This document shows positions 53,481 through 61,822 of a stretch of DNA of 64,000 bases, one piece after another. This stretch comes from Verrucomicrobiota bacterium (GTDB lineage Bacteria > Verrucomicrobiota > Verrucomicrobiia > Verrucomicrobiales > Verrucomicrobiaceae), in assembly GCA_025360015.1 (NCBI GenBank), contig JANYCZ010000055.1, positions 58,791 to 122,790 of the forward strand. The letters run 5' to 3'. A model generated the notes under the pieces. That model saw only the letters and a list, made by a program, of their open reading frames with translations, was not told the origin of the DNA and ran no database searches. The translations under genes were made by a program, and so were the position numbers. Positions within the stretch are counted from its first letter, which is position 1. Every line of letters begins with the position of its first letter.

Positions 53481-56051
53481 ATGAGACCCGCCATTGATCG
53501 CTTGCTCCTGGCTGCCGCCGGGGTTGTTGTTGCCCTGCTCATCGTGAACCTCGCGTTGATGACGCGCAACACCATGCAGCTCCGCGCAGACGCCGAGTGG
53601 GTGGCCCACACGCATGAAGTGGTCTCCGGCCTGGAGCACATCCTCCCGCTCATCACGGAGGCCGAATCCGCCTTTCGGGGCTACCTCGTCACCAGCGACA
53701 CCAAGTTCCTCGAGCCCTACGATGCGGCACCGGCCGCCATCGAAGCCCAGGTCTGCAAGGCGGAGGAGCTCACCCGTGACAATCCCAGCCAGCAGGCACA
53801 CTTTCCCAAGCTCCGCCAGCTCATTGCCGCCAGGCTGGGTGTCTTGGAGGAAGCCAAGGCCGTGATGCAGCAGGAAGGGCTTGAGGAGGTCCGGAAACGC
53901 ACCCCGGTCGGTCGTGGCAGGCAGCTCATGAACGAGCTGCGCGCGGAGATCGGCCAGATGGTCCGGCATGAAAGAGAGCTGCTGCACATGCGGGACAAAC
54001 GCACGCAGCACACCTACCGCCTGGCCATGGTCAGCGGGCTGATCTCAGGCCTGTGCGCGCTGGCCTCCGTGGGTGCCTTTCTCTACGTGATGCGCCGGCA
54101 TCTGAAGGCCACCACCACCGCCGCCACGTTCATCGCAGAGCAGGCGGAGCGCCTCCGCACCACACTCACCAGCATCGGCGATGCCGTCATCGCCACGGAC
54201 ACGGCGGGAAAAGTCACCCACCTCAATACCGTGGCCGAAACCATGACCGGCTGGACCCTCGCCGAGGCCACCGGCCAGCCGCTGGAAAAGGTGTTTCACA
54301 TCGTCAACGAAACCACCCGCGACGTGGTGGAAAGCCCCGTGACCAAGGCCCTGCGGGAGGGCGTCATCGTCGGCCTGGCCAATCACACCGTCCTCATTGC
54401 CAAAGACGGCTCCGAGTGTGCCATCGACGACAGCGCCGCGCCCATCCGCTGCAAGGATGGCGAAGTTGTCGGCTGCGTGCTGGTCTTTCGCGATGTCAGC
54501 AAAGAGCGGCGCGCAGACCGCGCGCTGCGCACCAGCGAGGCCCGCAAAAGCGCCATCCTCACCTCCGCGCTGGACTGCATCATCAGCATGGATCACGAAG
54601 GCCGCATCGTGGAGTTCAATCCCGCTGCCGAGCGCACCTTCGGCATCTCGCGTGCCGTGGCGCTCGGGCGCACCGTCGCGGAGACCATCATCCCGCCCGA
54701 GTATCGGGAGGCCCACCAGCACGGCCTGGCACGCTTCATGGCCACCGGAGAGGCCTCCGTCCTCGGCAAGCGTCTCGAACTGACCGCGCAGCGCGCAGAC
54801 GCCAGCCTCTTCCCCTGCGAGCTCGCCATCACCCTCACCCGCCTGCCCGAGCAGCCGCCTTTCTTCACCGCCTATCTGCGGGACATCACCGAGCAAAAGC
54901 AGGCCCGCGAATCCCTACGCCTCGCTGCCGAGCGCCTCACGCAGGCGGACCGCAGCAAGGACGAATTCCTCGCCATGCTCGCCCATGAACTGCGCAATCC
55001 CCTCGCCCCCATGCGCAATGCCGTGCAGATCCTGGAAATGGACGGCTCCTCCGAGGCCGACCGCCACAAGGCCCACCTCATCCTCGACCGGCAGATCGAA
55101 AACATGGGCCGCATGATCAATGACCTGCTGGATGTCTCCCGCATCACCGAGGGGAAGATCGAGCTGCGCAAAAAGCCCGTCAGCCTGGAGTCCATCCTCA
55201 CCTCCTCCATCAGCCTCATCCGCTCCAGTTGCATCGCCCACGGCCAGGAGCTCACCGTCTCCATGCCCCGGGACCCCGTGTACCTGGAGGCTGACGCCAC
55301 CCGCCTCGAGCAGGTCTTTGGCAATCTCCTTGCCAACGCCTGCAAATACAGCGGCGACGGCTCCCACATCTCCCTCACTGCCACGCGCGACCCCGCCGCG
55401 CAGCCGCCCGAAGTCATCGTCACTGTGAGCGATGACGGCATGGGCATCTCCGCCGAGCTGCTGCCGCATGTCTTTGACCTCTTCGTCCAGTCCACCCGCG
55501 CGCTGGACCGCGCTCATGGCGGGCTTGGCATCGGCCTTACCCTCGTGCAGCGGCTGGTGAAGCTGCACGGCGGCAGCGTCGAAGCCCACAGCGAAGGCCT
55601 GGACCACGGCGCAGAGTTCACCGTCCACCTGCCCATCCTCAGCGGCGCACCGCCACCATCCCCGCCCCCGGCACCTGCCGTGCAGGAAGCCCCGCGCCGC
55701 ATCCTCATCGTGGATGACAACACCGACTCCGCCATCACCATGGCCTCCGTCCAGAGCCGTCGCGGGCATGAGACCCGCACCGCCTTCACCGGCCCGGACG
55801 CCCTCACCGCCGCCACCGAGTTCCAGCCGGAAGTCGTCCTGCTCGACATCGGCCTCCCCGGCATGGACGGCTTTGAAGTCGCCCGCCGCCTGCGCGCCAT
55901 GCCCTCCTTCCAAAACGTCCTCCTCATCGCCATGAGCGGCTACGGCAGCAGCGAAGACCGCGCCCTCGCCCAGCAGTCCGGCTTCGACGAATACCTAGTC
56001 AAGCCCGTGGATCTCGCCGTCCTCCGCGACATCCTGCGGCAGAAAAAGTAG
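53481..56051 (+). CDS. Hybrid sensor histidine kinase/response regulator (CHASE3-PAS-PAS-HK-REC)
   Basis: The 856-residue inner-membrane protein has transmembrane segments at about 7-29 and 182-204. They enclose a CHASE3-like four-helix sensor (TEAESAFRGYLVTSDTKFLE). Two PAS domains follow (about 222-340 and 350-470). HisKA has the phosphoacceptor His502 in LAHELRNPLAPMRNA. The ATPase domain has GNLLANACKYS, SDDGMGIS and HGGLGIGLTLV. A C-terminal REC domain has its phosphoacceptor Asp789 in VVLLDIGLPGMDG and the conserved Lys in EYLVKPVD. It therefore runs a self-contained phosphorelay. A short T-tailed hairpin follows the stop. No DNA-binding regulator lies adjacent. Confidence 0.92.
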   Translation: MRPAIDRLLLAAAGVVVALLIVNLALMTRNTMQLRADAEWVAHTHEVVSGLEHILPLITEAESAFRGYLVTSDTKFLEPYDAAPAAIEAQVCKAEELTRDNPSQQAHFPKLRQLIAARLGVLEEAKAVMQQEGLEEVRKRTPVGRGRQLMNELRAEIGQMVRHERELLHMRDKRTQHTYRLAMVSGLISGLCALASVGAFLYVMRRHLKATTTAATFIAEQAERLRTTLTSIGDAVIATDTAGKVTHLNTVAETMTGWTLAEATGQPLEKVFHIVNETTRDVVESPVTKALREGVIVGLANHTVLIAKDGSECAIDDSAAPIRCKDGEVVGCVLVFRDVSKERRADRALRTSEARKSAILTSALDCIISMDHEGRIVEFNPAAERTFGISRAVALGRTVAETIIPPEYREAHQHGLARFMATGEASVLGKRLELTAQRADASLFPCELAITLTRLPEQPPFFTAYLRDITEQKQARESLRLAAERLTQADRSKDEFLAMLAHELRNPLAPMRNAVQILEMDGSSEADRHKAHLILDRQIENMGRMINDLLDVSRITEGKIELRKKPVSLESILTSSISLIRSSCIAHGQELTVSMPRDPVYLEADATRLEQVFGNLLANACKYSGDGSHISLTATRDPAAQPPEVIVTVSDDGMGISAELLPHVFDLFVQSTRALDRAHGGLGIGLTLVQRLVKLHGGSVEAHSEGLDHGAEFTVHLPILSGAPPPSPPPAPAVQEAPRRILIVDDNTDSAITMASVQSRRGHETRTAFTGPDALTAATEFQPEVVLLDIGLPGMDGFEVARRLRAMPSFQNVLLIAMSGYGSSEDRALAQQSGFDEYLVKPVDLAVLRDILRQKK

Positions 56052-56053
56052 CT

Positions 56054-56074
56054 GCGGGCTGAGCCGCTTTTTTT
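56054..56074 (+). terminator. Weak terminator after the hybrid kinase gene
   Basis: GCGG and CCGC flank a six-base loop and are followed by T7, three bases past the stop. The stem is only 4 bp, so this is uncertain. Confidence 0.4.
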
Positions 56075-56115
56075 CCCAGCCATCCGCACGAGCCTCTCAT
56101 CCGTATCCTCCCCAC

Positions 56116-57255
56116 ATGGCCAACCCCGAGCATTGCACCGTCGAACATCTCGCTGAAGTTTTTCGTGAATTCCAGGAAGAGATCATCAGCGAGTGGCGGC
56201 TGCAGGCTGAGCAAATGCTTGCCGACTTGCATCTCGACCGGCCAACGATCACCGACCACCTGCCTGACATCATTGCCGAGATCATCCGCGACCTGGCTCT
56301 GGGCCGGGAGGGCGCGCTCTCGGCGGAGCACCTGCGTGGAAGTCCACCGGTGCATGGGGTGCAACGTTTCCATGATGGCCTGCAACTCGGAGAGGTCGTC
56401 ACCGAATACAATTTTTTGCGCAACGCCTTCCTCACCATTGCGGAAAGACACGGCCTGTACGTCGTGGGGGATGCTTCACGGATCATGAATCATCGCATTG
56501 ATGAAGCGGTCCGCATGGCGGTGACGGCTTTTGCGGCCCAGGAGGCGCTCATTCGCAAAGAGCGGGACAACGAACATCTCGCCTTCATCGCCCATGACCT
56601 GCGCACCCCCATCAACGCTGTGTCACTCCTGGTCGAAGAGCTCAAGCAGCAGGTGGACTTTGATTCTGTGGAGGAGGCGCATGAACTGTTTGAGATCCTC
56701 CATCGCAATCTGCGGCGTCTGGAGGAAATGATCAAACGGGTGATGGACACCGCCGTCCAGCCTGCAGGCAGTTCCTTCAAGCCTGAGTGCCGCACCTTTG
56801 AGCTCTGGCCCCTGGTTCAGCGCCTCATCCGGGACGTGAGCCCGATTGCCTCCAAGAGCGAGATCGAAGTCATCAATCACGTCGCGCCTGCCCTCACCGT
56901 CTATGCCGATGCGGGTCTCCTTTCCCAAGTCTTCCAGAACCTGCTCGGGAATGCCTTCAAGTATGCCGCGCGCGGCAAGGTGTGTGTGAGCGCCCGTGAA
57001 AAGGAAGGCACCGTGACCTGTGAAGTCCACGACAACGGCGCAGGCATCCCCCTGGAGCTGCTCTCCAAAGTCTTCGACAAACTCACCACCGACCCCGACA
57101 CGGAAGGCACCGGCCTCGGCCTCGCCATCGTGAAACAAATCGTGGAGGCCCACGGCGGCACCGTCAGCGCCCACAGCACCCACGGCGCCGGTGCCACCTT
57201 CCGCTTCACCCTCCCCTCCGGCCCGCGCTCTCCGGGCCAGCCTTTGTCTGAGTGA
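56116..57255 (+). CDS. Sensor histidine kinase with RsbRD-like N-terminal domain
   Basis: The 379-residue protein lacks a transmembrane segment, so it is cytoplasmic. Residues 1-150 are helical (LAEVFREFQEEIISEWRLQA, then QLGEVVTEYNFLRNAFLTIA) and resemble the RsbRD_N-type sensor domain. HisKA carries His160 in FIAHDLRTPINAV. The ATPase domain has FQNLLGNAFKYAARG, HDNGAGIPLE and GTGLGLAIVKQ, ending with GAGATFRFTLP. Such kinases often act with anti-sigma or two-component partners. It follows the hybrid kinase by 64 nt and is convergent with the HMA-like gene. Confidence 0.88.
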   Translation: MANPEHCTVEHLAEVFREFQEEIISEWRLQAEQMLADLHLDRPTITDHLPDIIAEIIRDLALGREGALSAEHLRGSPPVHGVQRFHDGLQLGEVVTEYNFLRNAFLTIAERHGLYVVGDASRIMNHRIDEAVRMAVTAFAAQEALIRKERDNEHLAFIAHDLRTPINAVSLLVEELKQQVDFDSVEEAHELFEILHRNLRRLEEMIKRVMDTAVQPAGSSFKPECRTFELWPLVQRLIRDVSPIASKSEIEVINHVAPALTVYADAGLLSQVFQNLLGNAFKYAARGKVCVSAREKEGTVTCEVHDNGAGIPLELLSKVFDKLTTDPDTEGTGLGLAIVKQIVEAHGGTVSAHSTHGAGATFRFTLPSGPRSPGQPLSE

Positions 57256-57277
57256 ACCCCGCACGATGCCACCCCTC

Positions 57278-57562
57278 TCAGTCTGGGCTCGTGCCCGTGA
57301 CCGGCGGGTTGGAGCTCTGGAAGACTCCCGCGTTGTAGCCCGCCTTTTGCAGCGCCTCGCAAATCTTCTCCATCGTGGTGCTCGCTGGATGGTAGCTCAC
57401 CCACACGCCGCCCTGCACCACGCGCCCGTCCTGCACCCCTCGCAGGCCAGCGAGGATCTTCTTCACCTCCTCCTCCTGAAATTCGGTTTCCATGTTGTCG
57501 ATCATGAGGTCCAGCTCTTCCAAGCTGTCTTCGCGGGGGGTGGTGGAGGGTTGGTCAGACAT
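57278..57562 (-). CDS. Small HMA-fold-like protein lacking the CxxC
   Basis: The protein has 94 residues from ATG 57562; GTG 57568 is also in frame. The N-terminal half is acidic and helical (EDSLEELDLMIDNMETEFQE). The C-terminal half reads VKKILAGLRGVQDGRVVQGG, then VSYHPASTTMEKICEALQKAGYN. This follows the beta-alpha-beta pattern of heavy-metal-associated domains, including the usual VxYxP and AGY. The metal-binding MxCxxC at the first loop is absent. It probably does not bind metal through that site and could be a protein interaction module. The stop is 22 nt from the convergent kinase stop. Confidence 0.7.
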   Translation of the reverse strand: MSDQPSTTPREDSLEELDLMIDNMETEFQEEEVKKILAGLRGVQDGRVVQGGVWVSYHPASTTMEKICEALQKAGYNAGVFQSSNPPVTGTSPD

Positions 57563-57628
57563 GTCCACAAATCGTCGGCCACGTGCAGATTGGACTGGTC
57601 CAGTTCACCCAATCTCACCCTTACATTT

Positions 57629-57658
57629 TAACCGAGTGCCATTCACGCCCGGCCTCTT
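57629..57658. repeat. GAGTGCCATTCA element, copy A
   Basis: This 30-nt block is 27/30 identical to 61759-61788. It lies between the HMA-like gene start and the bidirectional terminator at 57706. It is non-coding. Confidence 0.55.
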
Positions 57659-57705
57659 TTTTCACCTGTAACTGCCGTCAAGGTTTTGGAATTTGAACCC
57701 GTCGC

Positions 57706-57742
57706 AAAAAAAATCCTGCGCCACGAGGTGCGCAGGATTTTT
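57706..57742. terminator. Bidirectional hairpin terminator
   Basis: A perfect 13-bp stem AAAAATCCTGCGC (57709-57721) with GCGCAGGATTTTT (57730-57742) has an eight-base loop. A tracts on the left and T tracts on the right make it usable from either strand. It ends the minus-strand glycine-zipper gene. Confidence 0.88.
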
Positions 57743-57765
57743 CTAGAGAGGCTTGGTGCTGGGGA

Positions 57766-58293
57766 TCAGGCTTTGGGGGCCTTCTCTTCACCGATGGTGC
57801 TGATGTCTTCAGCGCCTGCGTCTTTGAAGATTTTCTTGGCCCGGTCGATGAGGTCGCCATTGCCTGCGTGCACGGAGACGAGGTAGTTGCCTTTCTTGAG
57901 GCTGTCCTCATACCGTTTGGCTTCGATCTCCGGAATGCCGAGGCCGATCAAGCCCCCGACTACGCCGCCAGCGGTAGCGCCGACAGCGGCACCACTGAGG
58001 GCTGCCATGATGGGGCCCGCAGCGATGAATGGCCCCAGGCCAGGAATGGCAAGGGCGCCGATGCCCGCCAGCAGGCCGATGGCACCGCCGGCGAGGCCGC
58101 CTGTGGTGGCACCGGTGGCAATGCCTTCAGAGGCCTTGGTGGACTTCACATGACCGAAGTCGCCGTGGCCGGTGGTGTCTGGCAGGAGGACGGAGATATC
58201 ACTGGTAGGAAAACCACTGGATTGCAGGGTTTCAACGATGCGTTCAGCTTGACCCATGCTGGTGGCGATGCAGAAGACGGATTGGTGTGACAT
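57766..58293 (-). CDS. General-stress-type glycine-rich membrane-associated protein
   Basis: The protein has 175 residues from ATG 58293. It opens with a YflT/GSP17M-like module (SVFCIATSMGQAERIVETLQ, then GFPTSDISVLLPD). The middle is a long glycine-zipper hydrophobic region (TTGGLAGGAIGLLAGIGALA, then GAAVGATAGGVVGGLIGLGI). It ends with a second module YLVSVHAGNGDLIDRAKKIF. The family is found in stress-induced bacterial proteins and may associate with membranes. The leader contains four GGTT units (AACC on the coding strand) ending about 9 nt from the ATG. The BON gene lies 51 nt upstream. Confidence 0.85.
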   Translation of the reverse strand: MSHQSVFCIATSMGQAERIVETLQSSGFPTSDISVLLPDTTGHGDFGHVKSTKASEGIATGATTGGLAGGAIGLLAGIGALAIPGLGPFIAAGPIMAALSGAAVGATAGGVVGGLIGLGIPEIEAKRYEDSLKKGNYLVSVHAGNGDLIDRAKKIFKDAGAEDISTIGEEKAPKA

Positions 58294-58302
58294 AAGAGTG
58301 TG

Positions 58303-58320
58303 GGTTGGTTGGTTGGTTGG
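58303..58320. repeat. GGTT tetranucleotide repeat in the leader of the stress-type gene
   Basis: Four GGTT units plus a partial fifth lie directly before the start codon of the gene ending at 58293, as AACC units on its strand. Length change would alter leader spacing. Confidence 0.6.
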
Positions 58321-58344
58321 GTTTGAGGAAAAAGGGGGCTGCCG

Positions 58345-58725
58345 TTACTTGGTTTTGACTTCGAGCTGGTCGATCACCTGCGCCTGTCCGGCGTTGGCTT
58401 TGGCAAGGGCGGCGATTTTCTTCTTTTCGTCGTCCGTGTTCACCGGGCCGCGCAGAGTGACGTTTCCTCCCGCCGTGATGATCTTCACGTTCTTGGCGGT
58501 CATGCTCAGTGAATCGTCCGCCATGACCGCTTTGCGAATGTCCTGGGTGATCTTCAAATCCTCCGGGCGGTTCGACTGGTCCAAAGGCGTCTTGGTCTCT
58601 CCGGACCGATCACGCTCATTTTTTGCCGTGTTGTCCGCCGGTTTTTGGTCATCCGCGAAAGCGGCGAGGCTGAATGCAGTGAGCGCGGTAAGCGCAAGGC
58701 GAAGACTGTTAAGAGGTGGTTTCAT
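58345..58725 (-). CDS. Exported BON-domain protein
   Basis: The protein has 126 residues from ATG 58725, with the signal MKPPLNSLRLALTALTAFSL and a cleavage near AFADDQ. A polar linker (NTAKNERDRSGETKTPLDQ) leads to a BON domain: ITQDIRKAVMADDSLSMTAK, VKIITAGGNVTLRGPV, and a final IDQLEVKTK. BON domains bind phospholipid or act in periplasmic envelope protection (OsmY-like). It is probably in the same operon as the glycine-zipper stress protein 51 nt downstream. It is 243 nt past the stop of the ion channel gene in genome order. Confidence 0.9.
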   Translation of the reverse strand: MKPPLNSLRLALTALTAFSLAAFADDQKPADNTAKNERDRSGETKTPLDQSNRPEDLKITQDIRKAVMADDSLSMTAKNVKIITAGGNVTLRGPVNTDDEKKKIAALAKANAGQAQVIDQLEVKTK

Positions 58726-58968
58726 GGTGAGTGCCTGGTTGCGGCACGGACACTTCGCCACCGCGAGGACACGCGGCTGTATAGAGCTCTGAATTTGGCC
58801 ACCCTGTCGTTCCCATCAGGACCATCCCTGATCCCCCGCCACCACCTCATTCCAAATTCCCTCCAAGTGCCTTGTCCTTCCTGAGCCAGCTTGGCTCCGT
58901 GATTTCCTCCTTTGCTCAAGGGTGAAGCTTTCTACACGTAGTTCACGTCATGGATGAGTTCGTTGCTG

Positions 58969-60111
58969 TTACAATCGAGCAACAAGGAAAAACGTAACCG
59001 CCGTCCCAAAGACCAGAGTTGGAATGGCCCAGGAGACATAGACAAACGCCTGCTCTTGCACGTACTGTCCAAAGAGCTTCTTCAGCACATGAAAGCGAAA
59101 CATGAAGACGATCACCAGGAGCCCCACTCCCAAGCTCAGGTAGTTCAGGCCAAAGAGCCGCGTGACCGCATTGTCCCCGGAGGCGATCACCTTGTACTCT
59201 CCATTGACGGTAAAGTTCAGGGCGATGACCGCGAAGAGGCCGCCGATGATGATGTTGGCCAGATCAATGGGCTCCACCTTGAAGTTTCCGCCTTCGGCCT
59301 TGTTCATCCAAATGGCGAGCAGCGGGATCAGCAGCGACGCCAGCAGCGGGATGAAAATAGGGGCGATGAACTTTTCGGATTTTCGCGAGACTCCGAGTCC
59401 GATCATCATCTTGTCGCTGGCCTCTCCGTACCAGCCTGCGGTTGATTCCCGGCGTAGGCTGACGAAGCCCAGGTTCCACTCGTCCAGGGCGACGTCGGGG
59501 GCTGCCTGGCTGAAGTTGAGCTCGTCTTGCAGCGCCAGGAGCGTCACCTGATCGTTGCTTTGCTTCGCCGCCACCTCGACGAACAAGACTTGCTTATCAA
59601 ACGGGAAGGACGTGGCATCAAAGCTGGCGGTGAAGCTCCCGGTGACACGGCGCACGTACTCCACCTTCCCATCCGGGAAGACCCGCAAACCTTCGGACTC
59701 GGTGGCTGCATCCTTCGAGTTAAAAAAACCGGTCTCCGGCCTCCAGATCTCTGCAAGCCTCTGGGTCGCGGCGGCTCCCCGATACTCGCGGAAGCCTCTG
59801 GGTGTCTCGGTCGCCGGGTAGGCGAGGCGGGTGTCTCTCCAGCGCAGTCGCAGGTCAAGGGTTGCGGTGAAATTCCCCTCGTTCTCGTGGATCGTGACCG
59901 CGTTAAAGGCGGTGCCCACCTTCACGTTCAAAGGCAGGCCGGCGTCCAGCGGGATGCTCGTCAGTGGCCGCTCCGCTGCTGCTGCGGACGGCACCGATGC
60001 TGCGGCGCTCCCGGCGGTCTTGGGTGCCAACGATGGCTGCGCCCCAGGCACCTGCGCCAGCGCCGCCTGACTCAGGAAACAACACGCTGCGTAGAGAAGA
60101 CAAGCCTTCAT
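58969..60111 (-). CDS. Prokaryotic pentameric ligand-gated ion channel (Cys-loop family, GLIC-like)
   Basis: The 380-residue protein has the signal MKACLLYAACCFLSQAALAQ. Residues about 50-245 form the extracellular ligand-binding beta sandwich: IWRPETGFFNSKD, GKVEYVRRVTGSF, then FPFD at 169-172 within TSFPFDKQVLFVEV. These are the conserved pentameric-channel loops; the disulfide Cys are absent, as in bacteria. Four membrane helices follow: M1 248-269 (FIAPIFIPLLASLLIPLL), M2 about 282-302 (IDLANIIIGGLFAVIALNF), M3 323-341 and M4 356-378. The M2 ending IALNF parallels IAFN of GLIC. The start overlaps the upstream Cache-HAMP stop by 4 nt, so they are co-expressed. The ligand and ion selectivity are unknown. 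Confidence 0.88.
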   Translation of the reverse strand: MKACLLYAACCFLSQAALAQVPGAQPSLAPKTAGSAAASVPSAAAAERPLTSIPLDAGLPLNVKVGTAFNAVTIHENEGNFTATLDLRLRWRDTRLAYPATETPRGFREYRGAAATQRLAEIWRPETGFFNSKDAATESEGLRVFPDGKVEYVRRVTGSFTASFDATSFPFDKQVLFVEVAAKQSNDQVTLLALQDELNFSQAAPDVALDEWNLGFVSLRRESTAGWYGEASDKMMIGLGVSRKSEKFIAPIFIPLLASLLIPLLAIWMNKAEGGNFKVEPIDLANIIIGGLFAVIALNFTVNGEYKVIASGDNAVTRLFGLNYLSLGVGLLVIVFMFRFHVLKKLFGQYVQEQAFVYVSWAIPTLVFGTAVTFFLVARL

Positions 60112-61232
60112 TTGGCCCCTCCGTCTGCGCGCATTTTCTCGTAGTTCTCAGAGAGCGATGACAGCTCATCGCAGAGGTCCGTGCCGTCCAGGGTTGCCTG
60201 GCTCCTGTCCCCGCCCGCGAGCGTCCCAAAGCGTGCCGAGAGCTCTCCGAGCGGCCGCAAAAGCTTGCCACGGATGACGACCAGGATGGCACCCGCCAGG
60301 AAGACGATGGCGAAAAGCGCAAACAAGATCTGCCACACCAGCGAACGGCTCTCCGCTGAGCGGGAGCTGCTGAAGTCTTTGGCCACGGCGATGATGCCGA
60401 TGGTGTCTCCGGCCCCATTACGAATGGGTACCAGGATGACCCCATACGGAGAGCCAAGCGCCTCGCGCGTGAAGGCCCCTGCCGCAGCGCTGCCCAGGTC
60501 TTTATCGACAATGAGGGTCTGCAGGAGAGCGGTGTTGGTGGAGTAAAAGCGGATGTATTTTCCCACGCGGTTCTGATCGCTGAAGACATCGGGACTCACC
60601 CCCTGGCCAAACTCCCTGAGCGGCGCCTCCGCCAGGAAGACCGCTGACTCCAGGCCATACGCTGACTTGATGCCATCCAGCACACCCCCAAATTCGATGC
60701 CAAACTCGAAACTGCCGATGTGCTTGCCGTGCAGGTCTTTGAAAGGCGTGATGCCAAAGATGGCCGGACCACTCCGCGCGATGGCAAAGCCCTTCTTCGC
60801 CACCTGCTCCCGGTTCACCGCCACCACCATCGGGCGGAAGGACGAGAGGTCATCGCCAAACTTCGCGGGGTCCTGCAGGCGCAGGAACGAGGTGGCCGGG
60901 GGCAGATGAAACTGCGCCTGATCCACGCCATGCTTCTCCTTTTGAATCGCAAACATCTCCTTCGTCTCAGCCAGCAGCCCGTCGCGATCCCGGGCCGCAA
61001 AGAGTCTCTGAACATTGGGCAGATCAGCGATCATCTCCGCCCGCGCCAGCGCCCGGCTCTCAGCCCCTTTCAGGTTGAACTCAATGATCGACTTCATCAG
61101 TTCGAGCTGGCTCTGCTCAATCGAAGAAGTCAACCCGCTGAACAAGCGGTTGGATGCAACAGACAACACAGTGATCACTACCACCACCGCGCCAATCAAA
61201 AGCGCGGGCGCATCGCGACGAAACTTCATCAT
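60108..61232 (-). CDS. Cache-type sensor with HAMP but no output domain
   Basis: The 374-residue protein has TM1 at about 10-32 and a periplasmic part of about 250 residues. That part includes ALARAEMIADLPNVQRLFAA, HLPPATSFLRLQDP and RSGPAIFGITPFKDLHGKHI, ending with IGIIAVAKDFSSSR. This is the double-Cache layout of chemoreceptor and kinase sensors, which bind amino acids or small organic ligands. TM2 (about 291-316) is followed by a HAMP-like helix pair (KLLRPLGELSARFGTLAGGD, then LSSLSENYEKM). The protein then ends, with no methyl-accepting, kinase or cyclase domain. It overlaps the ion channel gene by ATGA. Confidence 0.88.
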   Translation of the reverse strand: MMKFRRDAPALLIGAVVVVITVLSVASNRLFSGLTSSIEQSQLELMKSIIEFNLKGAESRALARAEMIADLPNVQRLFAARDRDGLLAETKEMFAIQKEKHGVDQAQFHLPPATSFLRLQDPAKFGDDLSSFRPMVVAVNREQVAKKGFAIARSGPAIFGITPFKDLHGKHIGSFEFGIEFGGVLDGIKSAYGLESAVFLAEAPLREFGQGVSPDVFSDQNRVGKYIRFYSTNTALLQTLIVDKDLGSAAAGAFTREALGSPYGVILVPIRNGAGDTIGIIAVAKDFSSSRSAESRSLVWQILFALFAIVFLAGAILVVIRGKLLRPLGELSARFGTLAGGDRSQATLDGTDLCDELSSLSENYEKMRADGGAK

Positions 61233-61822
61233 AATTCCCTGAGTGAGGCTAAGGTTAAGTTTGAGGCTCTGCTATTAGCTGAATTGGCGGGATTTTGAAA
61301 TGGATTTCTCGGCAGGGTATTTTCTGGCAGCCGCAGGAGGATGCTTGAGATCCAGAATCGGCAGGGCAATGGAGGGCACAAAAGGTGGCTGGGGTGTGTG
61401 GACCGGTTGTCCCGTGCGCGCTGTGGCTGACGCCGCGTCCTTGCAAGTCACGCACCAGATGTCGCCGATCATAGCCGGTGCAAGTGATTGAGAACGCGTG
61501 GTTTGCGGTGGTCGCGGAGATGAGCGACGCAGGCCAAAGCGCCCCGGCGCGCGGAATTTATTCCGCAGCACTCGGCAAGCACACGCAACTCCGCAGCTTC
61601 CCTGCCGCCATCGCTCTCTCGTCCTCGTAGTCCGCAGACAGCCACACCCGCTGCGTGGAAGCGACCGGCCGGAGGGCTCGGAGGCCGGCGCGCCAGGGTG
61701 CGTTTTCAGCGGACCCTTGGGCTTTTGTAGGAAGTGAAAAACGAACGAAGCACCGCCTTAACGGAGTGCCATTCATGCCCGGCATCTTACTCTGCTTGGC
61801 TCTCTTGCTCCGCAGGCGCAGC
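61233..61822. other. 590-nt intergenic region without a convincing gene
   Basis: This is the upstream region of the Cache-channel operon. It contains scattered short frames on both strands, none with a recognisable domain. A minus-strand frame at 61275-61472 carries WCVTCK but has no other thioredoxin-like sequence. The block at 61759-61788 is the second copy of a 30-nt dispersed element. The rest looks repeat-like and low in coding signal. Confidence 0.5.
61759..61788. repeat. GAGTGCCATTCA element, copy B
   Basis: 27 of 30 bases match 57629-57658. It lies just outside the 3' end of the cytochrome c gene. Confidence 0.55.

Noticed and set aside
58883..58897. GAGCCA/TGGCTC hairpin as terminator of the channel operon
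   Set aside because: Six-bp stem without a T tract in the needed direction.
61275..61472. Small minus-strand frame with WCVTCK, reminiscent of thioredoxin-type motifs
   Set aside because: Only the six-residue match is present. The rest is low complexity and Pro rich, so chance is more likely.
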